From positions 1,498,449 through 1,562,448 of the forward strand of contig NZ_FWYF01000001.1 of the NCBI RefSeq assembly GCF_900176375.1: a stretch of DNA of 64,000 nucleotides, written 5' to 3'. Source of the stretch: Reichenbachiella faecimaris. Lineage in GTDB: Bacteria; Bacteroidota; Bacteroidia; Cytophagales; Cyclobacteriaceae. Numbering within the stretch: the stretch's first letter is position 1; each line of letters begins with the position of its first letter. Made by a program: the position numbers and the translations under genes. Shown one piece after another: positions 1 through 5,617 of the stretch. The notes beneath the pieces were generated by a model. The model did not search any database. It was not told the DNA's origin and saw only the letters and a program-made list of their open reading frames with translations.

Positions 1-149
1 CCAACTACGAACATTTTTACAGAAGAACTTCTTCTAAAACTGGTCTTAAATTTCCAGAGTCAATTGATAGAGAAACAATGGCTCTTAGAGGACAAATGGG
101 GGAATATCTCAACTCGCTCAACTTCGAACAATTAAACAACTACAGGTAA
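1..149 (+). CDS. C-terminal fragment of an unrecognised protein (runs off the window start)
   Basis: An open frame beginning at position 3 runs without a stop through 48 codons and ends at TAA 147-149. Its upstream part lies outside the window. The visible tail is hydrophilic and ends in the residues NSLNFEQLNNYR. I do not recognise a family. The stop codon is itself part of the motif TAACAGGCGCTAT (147-159), which recurs after the next genes. That suggests this is the last gene of the preceding cassette-like unit. Reading-frame support is limited to the absence of stops and ordinary codon use. Confidence 0.5.
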   Translation, partial: NYEHFYRRTSSKTGLKFPESIDRETMALRGQMGEYLNSLNFEQLNNYR

Positions 150-159
150 CAGGCGCTAT
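147..159 (+). repeat. Cassette-boundary motif, copy A (TAACAGGCGCTAT)
   Basis: This is the first of four copies of a TAACA(G/A)(A/G)CG motif. The copies lie at 147, 1883, 3803 and 4096, each immediately after a gene. Known integron attC sites begin with RYYYAAC followed by a similar AA(A/G)CG stretch. Here the IS110-family element lies between this copy and the next gene, so the matching right part of the site is separated by the insertion. Confidence 0.45.
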
Positions 160-190
160 CTATGGTAAAAACAAGCGTATTGGTCTTTTT

Positions 191-1210
191 TTAATCCAAT
201 TTCTCTTGATAAGGGGTTCCTCTTTTTACTACGGCGACTACTCTATGGAGTAGTTTGTTTCTCACTGCATTGAGTGCACTCATTTTACTTTTCCCTTCTT
301 CGGTTTTTCGAAGGTAATATCCTCGAAGTTCTTTGTGACATTTGATGGCATTCATCGCACACATGTGTAGATGAAATTTCAGCTGTTTATTAGCAAAGCT
401 TGAAGTACCAGGGCTGGCATACACACTGGTTCCACTACTGTATTCGAAAGGAGCTACACCGCAATAACAAGCCAGCTTTCGGTTGTCCAACATGCGAGTA
501 AATCCTTCTGTATAAACGATCAGATCCACGGCCAAAACCTTGCCTACACTTTTCACCGAAGTGATCAACTCGTATAAGGCCTTTAAGTGTTTATCTATCT
601 GAATCAATTCGTCCATTTTGGCTTCAACTTTCTCTAAAGATTTTTTTAATCCACTGATAGCTGACCTACTGATTCTTTCGATTTCACGTCCTGCCTTTGG
701 GTCTACTTTGGTCAACTCATCTACAGCAGTTTGCTGACTGTGTAAACTTTTTTGAAGCCTCATTCTGGTTTTCATCAGGTCTTTGAGGCGGTTTAAGGTG
801 GGATGTGAGAGTTTGACCAGTTTGGCATCACGTTGATGATCAAAAGCAAAATTGGCAATTCTTTCAGCATCAATTTTGTCTGACTTACCCCTGATTAGTC
901 CCATGCTTCTTTTGATGTGCAGGGAGGATTCAAGCCAAACTTTGCATCCTCTTTTGAGCAAATACTTGACAATGTTTCTGGTATAGATGCCAGTGTGTTC
1001 CATACAGAAAAGGATGTCCTCACCACAGTCATTGCCATATTGTTTAAGCCATCTTTTCATTTTCTGAAAGCCTTCGCTATCATTACTGAACAAGGCATTG
1101 TTGCACTTCATCGATGAGCTGTTAATCAAAGCCACATCAATACTCATTTTGCTGATGTCTATACCCACGATATGTGGGTAGAAGATTTGTTTAGGGGTGG
1201 TATTTTCCAT
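191..1210 (-). CDS. IS110-family transposase (RuvC-like DEDD plus C-terminal Tnp domain)
   Basis: This 339-residue protein has the two-domain IS110 layout. The N-terminal DEDD/RuvC-like domain shows Asp18 in GIDISK, Glu71 in CMEHTG and the KSDKIDAERIA motif (Asp111 and Asp114). The C-terminal IS116/IS110/IS902 domain (about 215-310) contains the helix GKVLAVDLI, the stretch ACYCGVAPFEYSSGTSVY with the catalytic-serine region, and the arginine/lysine-rich helix that follows. The family performs RNA-guided recombination between donor and target, and each domain supplies part of the active site. Length is normal for the family and all catalytic positions look intact, so the enzyme is probably functional. 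Start is the ATG at 1208-1210. No neighbour appears to be co-transcribed. Confidence 0.93.
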   Translation of the reverse strand: MENTTPKQIFYPHIVGIDISKMSIDVALINSSSMKCNNALFSNDSEGFQKMKRWLKQYGNDCGEDILFCMEHTGIYTRNIVKYLLKRGCKVWLESSLHIKRSMGLIRGKSDKIDAERIANFAFDHQRDAKLVKLSHPTLNRLKDLMKTRMRLQKSLHSQQTAVDELTKVDPKAGREIERISRSAISGLKKSLEKVEAKMDELIQIDKHLKALYELITSVKSVGKVLAVDLIVYTEGFTRMLDNRKLACYCGVAPFEYSSGTSVYASPGTSSFANKQLKFHLHMCAMNAIKCHKELRGYYLRKTEEGKSKMSALNAVRNKLLHRVVAVVKRGTPYQEKLD

Positions 1211-1380
1211 AATTTCAATATTAAGTTCAAAACCTTGATGTTAGGGCATCTCGACGGGTCGAGATCCCTGAATATCTATCTGAACATTTAACAATGGAAA
1301 GCAAGCTCTGAATCGCCCGATAAGTCTGGGTAACTTGGTTAGCGCGTAGTTCTGGCTTGCTTTCTTTTACTATTAAAATT
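1211..1380 (-). ncRNA. Candidate IS110 bridge (seek) RNA region upstream of the transposase
   Basis: The non-coding 5' side of the transposase holds two clear inverted repeats. One is CTCGAC/GTCGAG around 1250-1263, a short 6-bp-arm hairpin. The other is a perfect 10-bp pair, GAAAGCAAGC at 1297-1306 and GCTTGCTTTC at 1355-1364, enclosing about 48 bases with a smaller CCC/GGG stem. A long closing stem with an internal loop is what bridge RNAs of IS110 elements look like, with the loops carrying target- and donor-pairing guides. The location fits. RNA identity, ends and guide positions are inference. Confidence 0.5.
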
Positions 1381-1424
1381 AAGACCTTTATTTCTTGGAA
1401 TAATTATAGACAGGAAAGCTAAAG

Positions 1425-1434
1425 GTTACCCACA
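1425..1434 (+). repeat. Left end of cassette-like unit 2 (GTTACCCACA), exact complement of 1877-1886
   Basis: GTTACCCACA precedes the lipocalin-like gene by ten bases. It is the exact reverse complement of TGTGGGTAAC, which lies four bases after that gene's stop. In integron cassettes the first bases (TTRRRY after the crossover G) are complementary to the R'' box of the same cassette's attC, so this pairing is expected of a cassette. Confidence 0.5.
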
Positions 1435-1443
1435 ATAATCTTC

Positions 1444-1872
1444 ATGATGAAAAAAATATCAACTTTGATCTTAGGACTTATCCTAACTCTTTCTCTCAAC
1501 GCTCAATCGATCAACTCCGAACAGCTTGCTGGAACATGGAAAGTAATTAACGGAACAACTACTTCTGAACTTCCTGCTGAAGTAGGACGAATGATGTTGT
1601 TAATGCTTGACGGTTTTGACACTTCAACTTGGTCATTTAACTCTGATGGAACTTTTAATATCAAATTCAAGGAGAACTTGTCACCGATCATGGAAGAAAT
1701 GAAATTTCTAGACAACAAACTCTGGAAAATTGACGAACCAACTAAGCAAATTAGAATTGGAACTAAGAGCGACAACTACGGCCATCTGGTAATGACCAAT
1801 CAACTTCAAGGCGACAACCTAAAAGTGGTTTTCAGCGACACTCCGATTTATCTCCTGCTCGAAAAACAATAA
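1444..1872 (+). CDS. Secreted lipocalin-like protein, 142 aa
   Basis: The N-terminus is a signal peptide (MKK, a hydrophobic stretch ILGLILTLSL, then NAQS), so the product is exported. The mature part begins with EQLAGTWKVING, which resembles the LxGTW opening strand of lipocalin-like domains. It continues with alternating polar and hydrophobic strands (STWSFNSDGTFNIKF, LWKIDEPTKQIRIG) typical of a small beta-barrel. Bacteroidota encode many such 'lipocalin family' proteins of about 120-150 residues with unknown ligands. The start could be either of the two first methionines. The gene sits alone between complementary cassette ends (1425-1434 and 1877-1886), next to an insertion element. A ligand or function cannot be given. 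Confidence 0.7.
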   Translation: MMKKISTLILGLILTLSLNAQSINSEQLAGTWKVINGTTTSELPAEVGRMMLLMLDGFDTSTWSFNSDGTFNIKFKENLSPIMEEMKFLDNKLWKIDEPTKQIRIGTKSDNYGHLVMTNQLQGDNLKVVFSDTPIYLLLEKQ

Positions 1873-2114
1873 AAACTGTGGGTAACAGACGCTGATCGGG
1901 CATATGTCTCAGTGCTTTCTGGCTGGTTTTGGTGCAACTCGACCGTGAATCTGCCGCTGAAAATAGACAGTGCTTTCTACAATCTTTTGCTCGTGGGAGT
2001 TTTTTATTTGAATTGGCGCAGTGCGAGTCTGATACTTTGAATGCACCAGCAGATTCATTAGTTTAGTACTTTCTGCTAAGTGGTGGGCGCACTCCTGCTA
2101 GCTTGGTGTTAGAC
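1873..2114 (+). repeat. Inter-cassette region with attC-like boundary B
   Basis: This 242-base stretch has no convincing gene. It starts with TGTGGGTAACAGACGCT (1877-1893) and ends with GTTAGAC (2108-2114), which fits the attC right box GTTRRRY. Inside are two exact copies of AGTGCTTTCT (1911-1920 and 1969-1978) and a third near-copy AGTACTTTCT (2065-2074). There are also the complementary pairs TGAATCTGC/GCAGATTCA (1946-1954 and 2049-2057) and TGGTGCA/TGCACCA (1930-1936 and 2042-2048). I could not draw one simple nested hairpin, so it is either a long, irregular attC-like site or a cassette without an ORF. Confidence 0.4.
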
Positions 2115-2116
2115 AC
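2108..2116 (+). repeat. Left end of cassette-like unit 3 (GTTAGACAC), exact complement of 3798-3806
   Basis: GTTAGACAC, 12 bases before the ATG of the channel-like gene, is the reverse complement of GTGTCTAAC found 8 bases after that gene's stop. The seven-base cores, GTTAGAC and GTCTAAC, match the integron consensus boxes GTTRRRY and RYYYAAC exactly. Confidence 0.55.
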
Positions 2117-2128
2117 AATATTCTGCTT

Positions 2129-3790
2129 ATGAGGATCTTAACTACCTTATCGATATTAGTTTTTCAACTCCTTATTGCTAGAAGTGCTACTAGTCAAATA
2201 ATAATTTCAAATGAAAAGATAAGCCTAAATGAAATTTTCTTTCGGGCTTATAAGAGTCAAGAAAATCTGATCATTCGCGATTCAGAAATTACCAATCAAA
2301 TCTTTAATGAATGGAATGGCCTGATAGATTCTGTTATTAGTTCAGGATCGAAAAATCGAAGAGTATTGATCGATTCAATCAGCTTTGATCGAATAGCAAG
2401 TAATACCCCAAAAATTCTTATTTCTAATTGCAAATTTGCCGACCACCAATACTCCATAGCCGGACTGGAAATATCTTATCTGAAAATTGAGAGTTCAAAT
2501 GGAGGATTTTATTTAGATGATTTTTACGGACGCTTAGAAATCCAAACCAATTCAGGAATTGAATGCAGGAATTCATATTTCCTGGGGGCTAATAAGTTCG
2601 CAAGTAATTACTTATCATTTCACTCTAACATCATAGTTGGTAATGTAACTTTCGACTTAAGGGATAAAATGAACATGTTCAAGGTGCTGGGGAATTCGTT
2701 TTACCTCACCAACGAAAATCCCCTTTCTTTGAAACTAAATACGGAAAGTGATTGGAATAGAACAATAAGTATGGATAGTACAATGTATCCTAAAAGGTTA
2801 AATGACCCTATGAACATGCTCTTTGCAGGTATGAACGCTAGCGTTCCTGAATTGTCAATTGAATCCTCTAACGATTCTTTCATTGGTGAGTTTATTTTTG
2901 ATCAAAATCGGGCATATAAGACAGATTCAACTGAAATTGAGATTTCCTTGCGTGGCATAAAAGCCGAGGATTTCTATTTTAGAGATAACAAGATTAATTG
3001 CCGAAGCGAGTTGACTGAAATTATTATAAATAATCGAGCATCAATACTTAATAACCGATTTCTTCAAACGGTTAACTTATCGGGAATGATCTATTCGGAA
3101 TTCAGTAATGAAATTCCATACGATCAATTCAAAGGGAGAATCATAACCTCAATTGATACTCCCAGCTCAAGTGCTGATGGACTTGGTCAAGGATCAATGA
3201 CGAATTGGGAAGCCTACTATGGTTACACTGAATTTGAATTAAGCAACTCAACTGGCTTCAATCGACTTTTATTTTCTCATCGACAGTTATATAACATATA
3301 CAAGGAAAGAGGGGATCTCCGGAGTGCAAATGGTGTATACACCGATATCAAGTCGCTGGAAACGCGAAGAATTAAGCATACATATAAAACCAAAGGAGGC
3401 ATGAAGAACTTCATTAACTGGAAACTAAATCAACTTCTTCAGAGCTATACCGAATATGGAACAGACCCTGCTAAAGCAATATTGATTTCAATCTATGTTA
3501 TTCTTTTGTTCAGTTTAGTTTATATGTTTTTTCCTTCAACTTGGGACGATTTTGATCGGTCCAAAATGTTGACAGAACTCAGAGATGGGAAAGCTCTCAG
3601 GTTTCTCAGAAATATCCTATTGATCATTGTCAACTCTATGGTTCTCAGCCTAAACGCTTTTGTCACACTTGGTTTTGGCAGTATTCCAACTAAGGGAACT
3701 CCTAAGTATATTACAATTGTTCAAGGGTTTATCGGTTGGTTTTTACTAGGAATTTTCAGCGTGGCTCTTATCAACCAGGTACTTTTCTAG
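2129..3790 (+). CDS. Exported beta-helix-like protein with C-terminal two-helix potassium-channel-type pore, 553 aa
   Basis: An N-terminal signal sequence (to about residue 22) is followed by about 380 residues of strand-rich sequence. Irregular repeats such as ILISNCKFADHQY, IECRNSYFLGANKF and NNRASILNNRFLQ look like a right-handed beta-helix or pentapeptide-like solenoid. The last 110 residues contain a hydrophobic helix (about 449-465), a second helix, and the segment NAFVTLGFGSIP followed by a final helix (about 527-550). TLGFG occupies the position of the TVGYG selectivity filter in Ion_trans_2 channels, and Bacteroidota relatives show similar LGFG versions. I therefore read it as a channel with a large sensor domain. 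The gene lies between complementary cassette ends and has A+T-rich codons. Ion specificity is not established. Confidence 0.65.
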   Translation: MRILTTLSILVFQLLIARSATSQIIISNEKISLNEIFFRAYKSQENLIIRDSEITNQIFNEWNGLIDSVISSGSKNRRVLIDSISFDRIASNTPKILISNCKFADHQYSIAGLEISYLKIESSNGGFYLDDFYGRLEIQTNSGIECRNSYFLGANKFASNYLSFHSNIIVGNVTFDLRDKMNMFKVLGNSFYLTNENPLSLKLNTESDWNRTISMDSTMYPKRLNDPMNMLFAGMNASVPELSIESSNDSFIGEFIFDQNRAYKTDSTEIEISLRGIKAEDFYFRDNKINCRSELTEIIINNRASILNNRFLQTVNLSGMIYSEFSNEIPYDQFKGRIITSIDTPSSSADGLGQGSMTNWEAYYGYTEFELSNSTGFNRLLFSHRQLYNIYKERGDLRSANGVYTDIKSLETRRIKHTYKTKGGMKNFINWKLNQLLQSYTEYGTDPAKAILISIYVILLFSLVYMFFPSTWDDFDRSKMLTELRDGKALRFLRNILLIIVNSMVLSLNAFVTLGFGSIPTKGTPKYITIVQGFIGWFLLGIFSVALINQVLF

Positions 3791-3797
3791 CGATAAA

Positions 3798-3820
3798 GTG
3801 TCTAACAGACGTTATATTCC
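3798..3820 (+). repeat. Cassette junction C (GTGTCTAAC-AGAC-GTTATATTCC)
   Basis: GTGTCTAAC (3798-3806) closes the channel-gene unit and is complementary to its left end at 2108-2116. Four bases (AGAC) further on, GTTATATTCC (3811-3820) is the exact complement of GGAATATAAC at 4090-4099, so it appears to open the unit containing the small ORF. The direct abutment of the two ends is shorter than a classical attC site. Confidence 0.45.
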
Positions 3821-3874
3821 ATTAGGCCAGTCGCAAAGGGTCATGGGAATGACACGATTCGTTAAATTTGTTAC

Positions 3875-4042
3875 GTGGAGAATCTAAAGGAACATCTGAA
3901 CACCATTGCTGGTCGACTAACTCCTGACTCAACTCTTGAGGACGTGTACGAACAACTGGCTTTGCTCGCTGACATTGAAAAATCAGAATACAGATATTTA
4001 GTGGCCTGGAGTTACAAGATCGACTCTCGAAGAAAAGAATAA
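3875..4042 (+). CDS. Small antitoxin-like protein, 55 aa, GTG start
   Basis: A GTG at 3875 opens a 55-codon frame ending at TAA 4040-4042. An in-frame stop lies only three codons upstream, so GTG is the only reasonable start. The product contains LTPDSTLEDVYEQLALLADI followed by EKSEYRYLVAW. This is close in style to the 'TWEDVMYELYVRQKIE' type of small stand-alone RelB/prevent-host-death-like proteins that occur in cassettes and toxin-antitoxin modules. No toxin gene is next to it. It ends about 50 bases before the complementary unit end at 4090-4099. The coding call rests on composition and this resemblance. Confidence 0.5.
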   Translation: MENLKEHLNTIAGRLTPDSTLEDVYEQLALLADIEKSEYRYLVAWSYKIDSRRKE

Positions 4043-4089
4043 CTATCTCTCGAATCTTTCATACTGCGCAGAACCCGAACAAACTGAAA

Positions 4090-4108
4090 GGAATATAACA
4101 AGCGATAT
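4090..4108 (+). repeat. Cassette-boundary motif, copy D (GGAATATAACAAGCGATAT)
   Basis: GGAATATAAC is the exact complement of GTTATATTCC at 3811-3820, and it continues with AAGCGATAT in the same register as the other TAACA..CG motifs. No further copy is visible after the following lipoprotein gene, so the array seems to end here. Confidence 0.45.
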
Positions 4109-4150
4109 AGCATTCGTTTTATTTATAGGTAATTTGTTTTAGAATTGAAC

Positions 4151-5557
4151 ATGAGACACCTCCATTTGCTTTCTATAATCCTTCTTCTGTCTTGTGGCAA
4201 AGCCGAAGAACCTATTCCATTGGGCAAACTAAATCTTGACATAGAACTTCTTACTCCTGAGAATTATTACACCCATTACAATGTTCTTGGAGCGTATCAG
4301 GAAGGTGTTGAATTTGATGAAAGCAATTACATATCGCTATTAATTAAGGTTAACGAAGCAGGATCTTATGCTCTTACTACCCGAGAGAATAATGGTTTTA
4401 AGTTTGTAAGCCAGGGCGTTTTAGAAGTAGGAGACACCACAATTATTTTGCAAGCCGTGGGCACACCAATAAGTACGGGAATTACCTCTTTCGAAATAAC
4501 TACTAAGCATCCAGATGAAATAAAGGAATATAATGTAAATGTAATTCCCAAATTATCAGAAGAGGTCATGTATGCCACTGTACAATTTGAAGAAGATGGA
4601 GATTATTCCACTATAGCTCAAAGGGCTAGCGGAGAAACTTTGTGGCAAATGGATGGATACTCCACTTATGGAGCCATTAATAATGGCAATATTTATTTAT
4701 CCAATTCAAATGCGCTCATCTGTGCCAACACATTGACAGGAAGTCTGGTATGGTCAAGAGAAGATTTGGCGGATTTGCACAGCTTGAGTTATAATGAAGG
4801 CAATGTATTTGCTTTAGGTAAAGCAGGTGATTGCTATGCCTTAAATGCAAATACAGGGGAAATAATTTGGAACTATACATCCCAAGATAGGTTGTTCCCT
4901 CAAAGTGCACCCCTGTCTGATAATGATTTGGTTTTTATTGAAGATAGTGATACCATACGTGCATTGGGCATCCACAGTGGCACTACTGAATGGAAAGTCC
5001 CATTCTCGGATATGACTGGAACGCCAGTTATGCAAGGGGACACGCTCATTGTTGGGAGTCAGGGAGTAGTGACGAGCATTGATATTAAAAGCGGAAAAAT
5101 AATTTGGACAACAAACAAATATTGTGACAGTGATTTGCTCTTGGCAAATAATTTGGTCTATTATAACAGTAGATATTCAGATTTAAGATCAATAAAAATT
5201 TCTACAGGAGAGCAGATATCTTCTAATTTCATAGACTATGGTTTAATGTATGCTCCTTCTAAGTGGTACGATTGCATTATTTCTTATGATGGACACTGGA
5301 GTACGCTTGCCGGGTCAAATTCCTGTACATACAAAAGGTTTCCTCACGACTACTTTATAGCATGTCCAGTAGTTATTCATGACGACGTAATTTATGCAGC
5401 AGGCAGTAATAGTTTACTCTATTTTGTCCCTTATAGTGGTGATTTAATCAGTCGTTTATCCAATGATGATACTGGTCTATATTATAGTGAAATCGTGGCC
5501 ATTCAGAGCACTGTCACAGGTATAGTTTCATATCCAACACAAAGCGCCATGGATTAA
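4151..5557 (+). CDS. Outer-surface lipoprotein with PQQ-type beta-propeller repeats, 468 aa
   Basis: I chose the ATG at 4151 rather than the in-frame TTG at 4145. It gives a compact signal peptide ending in the lipobox LLLSCGKA, with Cys as the lipidated residue. After a first domain of about 120 residues, the protein has at least five short repeats of the type LWQMDGYSTYGAINNGNIYL, ALICANTLTGSLVWSREDL, CYALNANTGEIIWNYTS and VTSIDIKSGKIIWTTNK. This is the pattern of PQQ-like (BamB-type) propeller blades. No quinone-enzyme catalytic residues are visible. It probably acts as a binding or scaffold lipoprotein at the cell surface. It is convergent with the TIR-WD40 gene and lacks cassette ends. 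Confidence 0.75.
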   Translation: MRHLHLLSIILLLSCGKAEEPIPLGKLNLDIELLTPENYYTHYNVLGAYQEGVEFDESNYISLLIKVNEAGSYALTTRENNGFKFVSQGVLEVGDTTIILQAVGTPISTGITSFEITTKHPDEIKEYNVNVIPKLSEEVMYATVQFEEDGDYSTIAQRASGETLWQMDGYSTYGAINNGNIYLSNSNALICANTLTGSLVWSREDLADLHSLSYNEGNVFALGKAGDCYALNANTGEIIWNYTSQDRLFPQSAPLSDNDLVFIEDSDTIRALGIHSGTTEWKVPFSDMTGTPVMQGDTLIVGSQGVVTSIDIKSGKIIWTTNKYCDSDLLLANNLVYYNSRYSDLRSIKISTGEQISSNFIDYGLMYAPSKWYDCIISYDGHWSTLAGSNSCTYKRFPHDYFIACPVVIHDDVIYAAGSNSLLYFVPYSGDLISRLSNDDTGLYYSEIVAIQSTVTGIVSYPTQSAMD

Positions 5558-5617
5558 CATTTTCATGAAAGAACTTGAAGAAAGCGTTTCGCAAACGCCA
5601 TAGTCCATGCCTGTCCG

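Larger units (their letters stand above)
160..1424 (-). mobile_element. IS110-family insertion sequence (approximate limits)
   Basis: The element consists of one minus-strand transposase gene plus about 200 bases of non-coding sequence upstream of it and only about 30 bases downstream. IS110 elements lack clear terminal inverted repeats, so I cannot fix the exact ends. The limits given are the flanking cassette-boundary motifs (TAACAGGCG on the left, GTTACCCACA on the right). A long non-coding segment on the 5' side of the transposase is the arrangement of the IS110 subgroup, where that segment encodes the bridge (seek) RNA. The IS1111 subgroup places it 3'. An insertion between attC-like half sites would match the known preference of some relatives for integron attC sites. 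Confidence 0.6.

Noticed and set aside
917-1117. Plus-strand ORF inside the transposase gene
   Set aside because: It is antisense to the well-supported IS110 transposase, has no recognisable features, and follows from codon structure of the opposite strand.
3861-3867. GTTAAAT as the left end of the unit carrying the 55-residue ORF
   Set aside because: It fits GTTRRRY, but its complement is only matched 6 of 7 at 4093-4099, whereas GTTATATTCC at 3811-3820 pairs perfectly over ten bases.
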